Shown in pieces: positions 35,408 to 45,263 of a stretch of 64,000 nucleotides of DNA. Positions within the stretch are counted from its first letter, which is position 1, and each line of letters opens with the position of its first letter. Below the pieces are notes generated by a model, which saw only the letters and a list, made by a program, of their open reading frames with translations, did no database searches and was not told the DNA's origin. The position numbers and the translations under genes are program-made. The DNA is from Xylona heveae TC161. Its lineage: Eukaryota > Ascomycota > Xylonomycetes > Xylonales > Xylonaceae. Where the stretch lies: the NCBI RefSeq assembly GCF_001619985.1, contig NW_017264194.1, positions 2,847,511 to 2,911,510 of the forward strand, read 5' to 3'.

Positions 35408-36597
35408 TAGTTGTTGTTGGGTAATCAATCATTTTTGTATCACATGCTGTACTCCATACAGTCACATTGAGTTTAAATCATATCTAACATTGAGCCAAGT
35501 TTCATTGAGCATTGAGTCACCTTTCATTTAACATCGACTTAATAATTATCCAGCAAGACAATAAGGTCCTCTTACTAGTATACTCCTTTTATACGTCGGC
35601 TTACACAAAGACTTGCTGTATGAAAAATTAAAACATATGACAAGTTATGCTTACCTTATGTGCAGTGTGACTATGTGAAAAAAGAAATATAGCACACTGT
35701 GCATGCAATAATACAGTAATGCCATAATGCAAATGACACGATATGTCAATATGAGTCAGACTATCTGGATTCTGGGTACCAGACTATCTAGGTACCATGC
35801 TATCTAAGGTTTGGGTAGGTAGTATGATGAGTATGCTATGCAGCATGCCTCAGAGATAAAATATATGTACTTGCAGAATCAACCTGTTCAAACAAATGCA
35901 TAAATGCTCGCTACCTTATGCCTTACAACTTTTTTTTCAGATCAGTAACAAGCTTGTCACTTGTGTAAATCAAATATAGCTCGAGTATGTAAGTCTACTA
36001 TGTAGATAAAAAGAGAAAGGAAGAGAGGAAGATGAACAAATGGAGCCTTACTCTGTAAATCTAAGAGAGAAAAAAAGGGATAAAGGGATAAATGGATAAA
36101 TGAAATTGAAGGGATTTCAAATGAAATGAAATGCAATGGATTGGAATGAAAGAGAGGAAGAGTGTTAAATATGTTATGTTCATGAGAGAAATTTAAGAAA
36201 AAATGGAAGGAGAAGGGGGAAAAGAAGGGGGACTAAGAAGATATGAGAAAGGAGAAAAGGATTAAGAATGAAAAGATGAAGTAATATAGAAATTTAAAAA
36301 ACAAAAAAGAAACATAAAAATGTAAATGAAAAAGAAAATGAAAATGAAAACGATAATAATAAAAATAAGAATAAATAAAAATGAAAACGAAAACGAAAAT
36401 TGAATTGAAGATAATAATAATAATTAAAAACTAAATAATAGAAAAAAAAAAAAAAGGTATCGAGTCTATGACCAACGAATGAAAATTGGAGTCTGTGGAA
36501 CAAGTAGGACAAAGTCGCCTTGGACAACGACAGGAGAAGAAGGGGAGGAAAAAGAAAAAGATGCCACAAGGACAGATCCTAATACAAGTAGACATAA
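35408..36597. other. AT-rich, low-complexity convergent intergenic region
   Basis: Between the convergent ends of rtt106 and the RhoGAP gene. It becomes purine-rich from 36000 and contains degenerate AAAATG/AAAACG and AAT repeats at 36300-36430 and a short A run at 36440. No gene seen. Confidence 0.7.
36300..36453. repeat. Degenerate AAATGA/AAT low-complexity array
   Basis: Imperfect tandem units of the types GAAAATGAAAATG, AATAATAAT and GAAAACGAAAACG, ending in about 13 A residues. Confidence 0.8.
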
Positions 36598-39500
36598 TTA
36601 AGCCCCAAAACTCTTCTGTTTCGACACGCCCACGGCAACAAGACTACTCGCCGCGCCGGCTCGCTCTTCGTACAATCTCCGCAGATTGTCCACGGACCCT
36701 TTACCCAAGCGGAGTTTACCCGGCAGCGGTGGCGGTGGTGATAGCAGTTCCGAGGGCGGTCTGTATGCCATGGGAGCGGATTTCCTGCGGGCAGTATCGA
36801 ATCGATTATCCGTGGAGGGGTCCATCTCTTTCCCCTCCTCCAGAGACAAAGACGGAGATAGTGCCGTCGCTGGGGATACTGGGGACGGAGTAGCAGAAGC
36901 AGCGGCTGCGGCAGCAGCAAGGGGAATGGCGACGCGTTGCGTCAGGGCCGGAGAAGGAGTCCAAGTCCGCGGATAAACATGTGTGGGTGCGTGGGCGTGA
37001 GCGTGGGTATGTTGGATACCCGTAGTGCCCGTGGTGCCCGTGGTGCCCGGGCTTCCCGTAGGTCCGGGGGTTAGGCCAGAAGATGGTGATGTAGCAGTGG
37101 TAGGAACAGTTCCCGTGGAAAACGATGACCGGAGAAGAGGTGAAGGGAGAGGAGGGGGAGGGTAGATGGGTTTAGCCAAGGCTGTTGGGATTACAGGGGC
37201 TTTGCTGTTATTGTTTGTGATAGTGATTGGAGTGATTACAGAAGCAGAGGAAACAAAAGGTACGATTGGTGCGGTGGTGCCCCGTGGGGCTGGTACTGTT
37301 GGGGGGTTTCCAGGCTCTACATTGGAGCCACGGCTAGAAGAATGGATTGTAGAATTGCATTCTGAGGAAACAGGAAAAGTATGCCGGGGTATCTGGGGAG
37401 AGGGAGAGAATAATTGAGGCTGGGGTAAGTGTTGGGGATGGAAGGGAGCGGCCCGTGGGCCGGCAGATTCATGAGTATGCGAGGCTGGAGAATGAGATTG
37501 ATGCCCATGGGGAGAAGCTTTCCCAGTGGGTAAAGCTGCCAAAGCCCTTTGCTTTTCCATGCTCTCGCCGTCGTCATTTCCCAAAGCATTCTGTTTGCTG
37601 CCGGGATGAGCTCTCTGCGTGATTTCCCGTGCCACCGGGGATATGCCGATGGTCCGATTGGAGACCAGAGACGGAGATACTGTGGCAAATGACGAGGGTG
37701 AGTGCTGACCCTGGCCTTTACCTTCATCATTATCACCCGAGGGCAAGGATGTGTGCGTCGTGACCGATAATTGTACCGGTTTTCTCTTTATGGTATCTGC
37801 TCCGCTGGGTTGTCCCGAAAGTGAGGCAGCACTCTGCGAGCGAGTTCTTGCTCCAATCACTAAACCGTCTCGGGTGGCATTATTGGCCTGCTCGGCTGTT
37901 AGAGCTTTTCTTCTCGGCATGGATTCTGTTCTCGTCAGAGAAATCTGTGCACCTTTGCCGGTTGGGATTGTTTCCGCGTCCCTGCCCGCCTCCGTCGCCG
38001 TGGCAGCCATTGTCCTGCTAATGCTGCCCTCAAAGTCCGAAGAGTCCATGGACCCATTGATCCGATGACGAGAGTTTCGAATCGCATTCGTGCTCTCAGC
38101 CATCCTTGCCAGCCACTCAGGCCCGAGGCTACTGCGTGGATCGGTCACGGTTGATTGCTGTGGAGGAACGGATTGATGAGGTGCGGGCTTCCGTTTGATT
38201 TCTGTCACAGGGTTGTTAGGACCAGGAACACGAATCGCAGGCCTTTCCGCGGAGCTTAACTGGAGAGAAACTTGATTTGGACGAGGAGGCAAAGGTGGCC
38301 GTGGGCCTTCTTCTTCCTCGGCAACATCATTATCGCGAAGAAGGATACCCTCTAATTGTTCATCTTTTGGAAAGTCCCTGTCTTCCACTGGTTTAAGGTC
38401 ATCTTCGTCTTCTTCAGCTGGGTCTTCGTAGTCGTAATCGTCGGAAGGTGTCTGCAACGCCTCGGTGAATTCGTTAGCGCGCACTCCGCAAGCCTCTCTG
38501 AGCCCATTGTCCCATTGCAAAACAGCAGCCTCGACTAAACGCTGAATCACACGGTTCATCCGCGCATCTTCGATTGGATCAGTCCCACGTAGCAATGTTG
38601 CACTGAAACAAATGGCAAGATTGCGCGGGCTCATCTGATTGTGATCCTGAAAAGCCGCTGTCCTTGAGAGCAATGGGATCAAGTGTCGGATCAAAATCTG
38701 ACGAGACTTCTCCGGCAATATTGACCATTGTGAATTACTCGATAGTAATTCAATCAAATGGACCTGGTCTATCGACTCTTCATCATTACCGAAAATTCTC
38801 TTCAGTTCCAGATATGAGGAGCTGGGAAAGAGAGGCTCTCGGAGCTCTCTGTACCAGAGCTTGATCAATCCGGCGGCAAGATGCACACCATATCCGTCCA
38901 TGCGCTCAAACTCCTCAATGGTATGGTATGCAGATGCCCATGCCAACCTTTGGGGAGGTAAGTACGTTCCTCCTTCCTTCCATATGATCCACTTTTGACC
39001 CCTGCTATAGGCCTCTCGCAGTATGTCCAATAACTTGGAATGTGCTGATATTCTAAAAATGCCTTCAGCCTGAACGTTCGGAATCATCAATACGAAGCTT
39101 GATGCCTCCCGCAGGACCCTTGGTAACCGTAGTCGTCCATTGCTGGAACTCGGCAGCGGCGCCCGAGTGTTAAACGCTCGTCTTCCTCTGATGTTCGGAG
39201 ATTGAATTTGCGGTGAGAGTCTACGGTCGTGCAAGTACGCTGATGGTGGAATGAGAAGGTCCTCCAGGGGTAGGCAAACACTCAATCCGCTCAAAGTTGA
39301 GACTATTTGGGAAATTGTCAGTGAGCCGAACACAGTGAGATATTATTGAAAATGCCGCAGACAACTCTCAGACAAACGTTGCCACTTACCGTGAACAATT
39401 TTCCTCCTAAATTTTGGACTGACAATTGTAGAGAAGAGTTCTACAAGTACTCTAACCCAACTTCGTTCATGTACAATATAGAGTCTCTGTAATCGTTTTC

Positions 39501-39882
39501 TCGTAGCCCGTGTCAGGACATTATACGCTTGCACGAACCAGCCCCAGCCCGGCCGAGCTTTCCTCACAGCCGTCGGCCCATCGCCTCCTCCACCTGCAAA
39601 GAATACAAGTTCGTATCCTCGTCCTTCCAGCAACTCCTCCTCGTCGGGAAGTCTGGCGAGCACGTAGGGTAGGAGAGCATTGAAGTCGATCTCGTTAGCA
39701 TCCGGAAACGCAGCGGCATTAAGAACGAAGATTGGAAGCCCGCTCGGAGACGAGGAAGGTGAACGGTAGAGAATTTCTGTGGCGAGATTGAAAAGTTCTG
39801 GATCAAATTCGCAGGACCCTGGACGAGGGGCGACAGAACTGAGAGAGGAGCTCCGGAGTCGTTGGGCGACCAGCGAAAGCAT
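36598..39882 (-). CDS. RhoGAP protein with N-terminal Sec14/CRAL-TRIO-like domain (Ecm25 type)
   Basis: Two exons, 39882-39390 and 39302-36598, 1065 residues. Residues 1-165 resemble a divergent CRAL-TRIO domain (GLPIFVLNAAAFPDANEIDF, YVLARLPDEEELLEGRGYEL). The splice CACG/TCTCAACTT gives KIVHGVSTLSGLSVCLPLED, matching the bridge found in this family. The RhoGAP domain lies at about 210-420 with arginine finger R248 in AEGIFRIS, followed by LAAGLIKLWYRELREPLFP and MSPRNLAICFSATLLRG. The remaining 640 residues are disordered, with PxxP runs (GPRPPLPPRPNQ) that may bind SH3 domains, a THAHAHAHAPTH repeat and an Ala8 run. The protein should stimulate GTP hydrolysis by a Rho/Cdc42 GTPase in polarity or wall integrity. 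The stop-to-rtt106 arrangement is convergent. An upstream coding exon is possible because the frame is open 5' of the ATG. Confidence 0.88.
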
Positions 39883-40828
39883 GGTCAAAGAGTCTTGTGA
39901 GCCACACAAGCCAGGCGTCTTTGAACCTGAGTAAGATACAGCTCAACTTTGAGCAGTGCAGCGAATAATGTCTTGCAATCGGGCTAATTATGCAGACGCT
40001 GCTGATGCAGCTCGCACCCACTGAGCTGTGAATAACCTGGAGAGTAAACAAGCAAAACAATCTACCGAAATCAAACGTTCTCGGTTGCGCCCGAACGCAG
40101 AGGCGCAGCTTACAGCTTGGCGGCCTGGCGGTCATCATCACATTCACTATGATACAATGGATTCCCTGGATAAAAACTTAACGCAATACTTCAAATGCTC
40201 AGCGGATCTTCCTCATGTCTACAGTAAAGTGTACAGATGTCTCCTTTCCAGTAGGATGTATGCAATGATCACTTTCAGAACACCAAACCATAATTCATGC
40301 ATGAGACCATATATGAACGGTGAAATACTTCACTGTGGATTCTATTCTAGTCTAAGGTATACCTAAAAGAGTGATGAAGTTGTGAATTCCTGCTGTTGAT
40401 GACCGTGTTGTAGAATAGAAGCATTCCCAGTTACCAACAAGTTCTAGACCTGAGGTTGGGGAATAAAGAGTCATAAGTTATCGACCCCATTATAATACTA
40501 AACCAGTGCCAATAAAACAAAAAAAGTAAGAGAAAACAAAAGTTTCAAACTCATTGAAGAACTCAGGAAAGAGTCGAAGTTCTTCTGGTAAACCGGTTAT
40601 GAAAACAAATTTCTAAGCGTATGTGCTTAGAAAGCTATCATCCTCCAAGCATCTTTTTCTGCTAGACAGGACTATCCACGACGACAGGATAAAATAAAAT
40701 AGACAGAAGAGAAAAATGGAGTACTTGATTGACTGCACAGGTACTCTTAACTGGGTAAAAACGGCACCATTGGAGATAAAGGAGTTATGAACGAGCCCAA
40801 TCCGGCCTCATGGTCCATGCAGACAAAG
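39883..40828. other. Intergenic region
   Basis: Promoter side of the RhoGAP gene and 3' side of the next minus-strand gene. The frame upstream of the RhoGAP ATG is open to an acceptor-like TTACTCAG at about 39927, leaving room for a small 5' exon. Nothing else is seen. Confidence 0.5.
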
Positions 40829-43804
40829 TTAGCGTCGGCCGTTTAAAGTCTCCTCCACATACTTCAATGCTCTTTGCCGCTCAAGGTTTCGCAAGGCATC
40901 GAGTCGTTCCTGCTGGAATTGCCATGGTGTTTTCGGTGATCCTTGCTCTGTCGCAATAGAGCGAGTGGGAGGATAACTTAAGAAATTCAATTCCTCTTGA
41001 GTTAGCTTTTGTTTATAGCTTGCTTCAGAACTGACACTTGTAGAGGAGCTCTGTGAAGATCCTCTGGGAAATCGAGGGAGATGGCGCTGATACATGTCAG
41101 CCCACGCTTCGGCGCTGAGCCTTGCCTGAGCAACCTTTTCTGGTCTCGCGAGCGATCCATCGGTTGAGGACGCATGACCATCGAAAGAAGAAGACTCCTC
41201 ATGTATGGCGTTGGAGGGAGCTTGGATTCGGGAAGATACATTTTCGACGGTGGTAGGCAAAGATGGTGGTAGGAGCTCGAGTTCTGGGTACTCCAAAAGT
41301 CCGCCAACGGCAATCGAGGACCGATGCCCTGCTTCAGATCGTCTCAGGTCAGTACTGCGAGTCTTATATAGCTTGCCCCAGTTTTTGAGGATGTTCTTTC
41401 CAAATGTCATACTGCGAGTCTTTTTGTGTGCTTGATTTTGGGTGCAATGTTCGCTATTTTCGGGGCTTAGTCCAGAGATATCACACGAAGGCCGGGCTGC
41501 AAAGTCGCGACCCATGACACGATCAGTTGCGCCTGCAGTGGCAGAACGCTCGGGCTTGGTATGAGAAGGGAATCTACTCCAAGCACTATGGGAATTAGCT
41601 GCATCAGGCCTGGAAGATTGCTCGCTCGGGTATCGTGGTGGCTGAAGTTGTTCGCCCTTGGATTCCGAATATTGACGTGCTTTAGAAACATTCCTGTCGG
41701 ATATCTGACTGTTGCCTGCTTGTTCATTATATCTATGGTAAGGATAGTGCTTCACCTGATTGCTCGTTTCCAATGTGGCTGTCTTCGAACTGTTTCCGAA
41801 ATCAGTTGAGGCTCCCAGTCGCTTGGGTTTACCTGGTTGAGAATCTTGCCGAGAAGCGTGGGCCAACAAGGCTCGTTCCCATAAAAGAGAAGCTTCATCA
41901 TGACCCCCATCAAGGGAAAAAACATCTCCTTTTGTTACAAGACCGCCATCGGACCGTTTAGATGACCTTTGATTTGGCTGCCGACGCTTTGTGTCCAAAT
42001 TGTCCAATAATTGCAGCGCGGCATCCGAAATAGTCGAGTCGGTGCTACGATCCTTGCCTCTTCTCCGAGCTGTCGGCTTCCCAGCTGTTGCTCGTTCTTT
42101 GTTGTTGACATCTAAACCCTCGGTGAAAGCATTTTCTTTCCGGGTTACGTCCTCCTTCAAATATCCAGTGGCCAAGCTTGTTGTTGCCGGGTTGGATTGG
42201 TCGTCCCAGATAGCGAACGATGAAGGCGCTGTTGTGGAAACTTTCCTAGAGCTGGAGGTAGATTTCCCTTCGGGGTCTGAGTCCCGCAACATAGAGTAAT
42301 GGTGCGCGCCATTAGACATTTTGTTGCCACGGTTGCTCCGATTTGGCCCTGCAGGACCACAGTTTCGCATCTCCTGTGAACCAAGCATGGAGACAAGGGA
42401 TGTCTGGGATGCAAGTCTTTGGGAAATGCGCATGTTATACAGGTGAAGCGACTGCTGGCTGGCAGACTCTGCATCCTCATTTTTAGATTCAATTGATTGG
42501 CTGATATGACTTGTTTCCCCGTTGGTCGAGCGTTTGGCATGGTGCATAACGTCAGTTTCAGGTCTGATGAGATTAATAGATCTAGCGCTGTTGTCATTGA
42601 AAGTGTGGTTACTCGAAAGACGACTTGAGACTGCAGGTGGTTGTACTTCACGAATTGTTCTCTGGCACTGTCCTTCAGATTTCGTTCTCGAATGAGTATG
42701 GTAGTGACCACTTGAAGTACGACTATCACGCTTTGTGTTGTCCGATGTCGTACGAGAACCCTCCGACAGGCGCCATGCTTTCTGATCGGCGGTCATTGAC
42801 AAGCTCGGTAAATGGTGCGGGCGTAAAACGGGCGGCGCAGGCATAGCCCTGGAATGAGACGTGCTATCTGAAGCACCTCGTTGTCTCCACGGATTGTGTT
42901 CGTCTTCCATACTCGAGATGACTGGGTTAGAATCATGCTTCTTCTCAATAAAGGGGCGAATTTGGTTGAGTTCGCTTTCCGTCAATTCATCATGATATCG
43001 CACATAACCCAATGACATATCAGCTACTCGACCATTGACGATGATCGTTCGAATTGCCGGTTGCTCTTCCGAAAAGCGCTGGCGATCAGGGGTATGAGGC
43101 AACTTCCCATGAAAGGAACTAGACTGGCTGGATCTTTTTGTGGGCCGGGCATCTTGCCTTCTCCATTGAATAGTACTCTTCCGATGGCGAGGTACCTTAA
43201 CTGGTGCAGCTTCATACAATATGTCAGGCAATTCTGGGTTGTACGATCGAGATGGAACAATGTATTCGTCAGACTGCTGCATCCCAACGTATTTTGCATC
43301 GGCGTCGAAGGGGAACTTTTCTTCACCTTGGCGCATGTAAAGAGATCCTTCATGCGACATGCTGGCTGGTGCTCTTGATGCCGTGCTGTATTTTCGCAAG
43401 TCTAAATCTTGACATTTTTCACGAAATGCCTGAGATGTTTTCCTAACGAGACCGGAGATTTTTTTGGAATCGCCGCTGAGCTTGTATTTGATACGACGTA
43501 ACATTCCTGTAAATCCTAGGTTCTTTCGCGGTAGCTGTCGAAGCCTGTCCGTGTACGCCTTTCCGGCCTGACCACGCATAGAGTGGGCGCGAAATCCTCT
43601 GAACTGAGAAAGTTGAGCAGCCGATCGGGACGACTGCTTTTTTGATTCGCCTCCATGATTTCTACTAGAAGCGTAGACATATTCGTCCATATAGCGCACA
43701 TGCGGGGAATTTGTGGACTTGAAAAGAGGCGCGTTCGATGTGGCGCCGTACTGCGCAGGGCAGCAGAGATTCGACGACATTTGCGACTCGATCGAGCCCC
43801 GCAT
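40829..43804 (-). CDS. Ser-rich basic protein of unknown function, 991 residues
   Basis: One uninterrupted exon from ATG 43804 to the stop at 40829. The product is rich in Ser, Arg, Asn, Gln and His and mostly disordered. The best-conserved-looking parts are near the N-terminus (GFTGMLRRIKYKLSGDSKKI, about 100-120), a middle stretch PAIRTIIVNGRVADMSLGYV with YHDELTESELNQIRPF, a Lys/Arg segment KTRSMTFGKNILKNWGKLYK before residue 840, and a C-terminal block SAEAWADMYQRHLPRFPRGS with LTQEELNFLSYPPT and an amphipathic end QERLDALRNLERQRALKYVE. No catalytic domain, signal peptide or membrane segment is visible. The single long frame and these short ordered patches argue for a real gene; a scaffold or signalling adaptor is only a guess. 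Confidence 0.82.
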   Translation of the reverse strand: MRGSIESQMSSNLCCPAQYGATSNAPLFKSTNSPHVRYMDEYVYASSRNHGGESKKQSSRSAAQLSQFRGFRAHSMRGQAGKAYTDRLRQLPRKNLGFTGMLRRIKYKLSGDSKKISGLVRKTSQAFREKCQDLDLRKYSTASRAPASMSHEGSLYMRQGEEKFPFDADAKYVGMQQSDEYIVPSRSYNPELPDILYEAAPVKVPRHRKSTIQWRRQDARPTKRSSQSSSFHGKLPHTPDRQRFSEEQPAIRTIIVNGRVADMSLGYVRYHDELTESELNQIRPFIEKKHDSNPVISSMEDEHNPWRQRGASDSTSHSRAMPAPPVLRPHHLPSLSMTADQKAWRLSEGSRTTSDNTKRDSRTSSGHYHTHSRTKSEGQCQRTIREVQPPAVSSRLSSNHTFNDNSARSINLIRPETDVMHHAKRSTNGETSHISQSIESKNEDAESASQQSLHLYNMRISQRLASQTSLVSMLGSQEMRNCGPAGPNRSNRGNKMSNGAHHYSMLRDSDPEGKSTSSSRKVSTTAPSSFAIWDDQSNPATTSLATGYLKEDVTRKENAFTEGLDVNNKERATAGKPTARRRGKDRSTDSTISDAALQLLDNLDTKRRQPNQRSSKRSDGGLVTKGDVFSLDGGHDEASLLWERALLAHASRQDSQPGKPKRLGASTDFGNSSKTATLETSNQVKHYPYHRYNEQAGNSQISDRNVSKARQYSESKGEQLQPPRYPSEQSSRPDAANSHSAWSRFPSHTKPERSATAGATDRVMGRDFAARPSCDISGLSPENSEHCTQNQAHKKTRSMTFGKNILKNWGKLYKTRSTDLRRSEAGHRSSIAVGGLLEYPELELLPPSLPTTVENVSSRIQAPSNAIHEESSSFDGHASSTDGSLARPEKVAQARLSAEAWADMYQRHLPRFPRGSSQSSSTSVSSEASYKQKLTQEELNFLSYPPTRSIATEQGSPKTPWQFQQERLDALRNLERQRALKYVEETLNGRR

Positions 43805-44351
43805 ATGAAGCGCAGGGTCAATCTACGCGTCCCAAATGGATGAGGTGTTTCTTTCGAAGAGACTACCTAGGTAGAGCCAGTAAAAAGTGACGTCAACTCT
43901 CCAGTGATTTGCCTAACTTTGTGACAAGGAATTTGATCAACCTCAGGGGAATATTCCAAGGGATCTTGGTGGGATACGGGTAAGAAAGTTGTGGAAGTGT
44001 GGCAAACGGTAGAAAGATGATTGTGGCGGAATCAAGTTGGAAAGCAGTTGAGTTGAGGACGAAGAACCCAGAGTAGACATGATCCGGTGTATCCGACGCG
44101 CCTCTCCTCTGTTGATCTCTTGAGTCGTCCATTTTCAGTAGCAACACGACCTGTATCGATGATGATGTTGTGGCTGACGATAGAATCTGGGGGAGGAACG
44201 ACCAATATGTTCTCCTAAAAGGGAAAGAGTAAAACACACGAAAGCTGCAACGGGAAGGAGCGAATCGCAGCTTGATCTAATCGCCAATCTGCGACCATTG
44301 GTTATACAGTCGACAAACAAAATGCCGAGCTCTCCGATTCGGAGGTGAGTG

Positions 44352-44358
44352 CACGTGA
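44352..44358 (+). promoter_or_regulatory. CACGTGA E-box (candidate sulfur-regulator site)
   Basis: CACGTGA is the core bound by Cbf1-like bHLH factors and overlaps the preference of the Met4/MetR family that controls sulfur genes in fungi. It lies about 900 bases upstream of the methionine synthase start and 548 bases upstream of the divergent gene. Its position makes regulation possible, not proven; other CACGTGA copies exist in this window. Confidence 0.35.
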
Positions 44359-45044
44359 CCTTCTCTCCGGGAATCGCTCGTCAGCCAATTACTGAGATTT
44401 AATTTGTAGGGCCCACTTTTCTTTCTTTAGCCGCGCTTGCGTGCTCGGCCAGTAAAATTGACCACCTTTCATGAGTGTTGATGGCTGCTTATAGCTCTAT
44501 TTGTACATAAGGTACCATAGGCCCCTGTGATCACCGCACTTAAAAAGCGTAGAGAAACGAGTAGAAAACATTGACATGATCATATCAATCTCGGTGTTAG
44601 GAGCCAGGTAGGTACAAAATACGGTGAAAAGAGCTAGAGTGAGAGACGAGTAAATCGGCTAGTCCCGGACGAATTTATCATGTTGCAAATAGCATTCGTA
44701 AAGGAAATACGGAGGTAGACTACGCCGCGAACAAAGTGGCGGGGCAACGAGGAACGAGAAAGAGGGATAATCTTGTTCAGGGACCGTTCGGGGAGTTACT
44801 TGACACTCATCCCATTCTTTCGACCGTCGTTTTCTGGCCGTCAGCGGTGTGCTACTCCGTAGAGGGGCGAGTAACTTAGAGATTGCTTCCACGATAGGTG
44901 GATAAACGTGCAGCACGGGGCCTGATTGGTGGGCCGGTGTACGGCGGCACTATTGGCTTACTCCGGTTACGCCCTTGTACACAGTAGTTCCATGTCACCC
45001 CTCAGACCCCTCCATCCCCACCCAAAACACGCTGTTCCTTCTAC

Positions 45045-45160
45045 GCCGGCCGAAATCTTTTTCTTCCTCTTCAAAACCTTCTCTTCCCTTTCATCTCTCT
45101 TCTCTCTCCATCCTTCTCCCATTCATTCACCATCCTCAAATTCCTTTCTTCCCTCGCATT
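45045..45160 (+). promoter_or_regulatory. Pyrimidine-rich tract of a strong fungal promoter
   Basis: The plus strand is almost entirely C and T for about 110 bases, ending roughly 100 bases before the methionine synthase ATG. CT-rich blocks just upstream of the transcription start are typical of highly expressed genes in filamentous fungi, in keeping with this gene's codon bias. Confidence 0.55.
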
Positions 45161-45263
45161 TCCAAGGCCGCGAGGTTTTTTGTTTCCTGGAGGTTACAGA
45201 GCAACTTTCAGGTCTTTAGTTTTTGTTAAATTGTTTCATTTGAATACCCCACCACCTTTCACA

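Larger units (their letters stand above)
43805..45263. promoter_or_regulatory. Divergent promoter region upstream of methionine synthase
   Basis: Separates the 991-residue protein gene (-) from methionine synthase (+). A 115-codon minus-strand frame at 43893-44237 has no motif. The region carries a CACGTGA site (44352-44358) and a strong CT-rich tract before the MetE start, both listed separately. Confidence 0.6.

Noticed and set aside
36294-36569. 91-codon minus-strand frame
   Set aside because: Phe/Ser/Leu/Tyr low complexity arising from the A/G-rich array on the plus strand.
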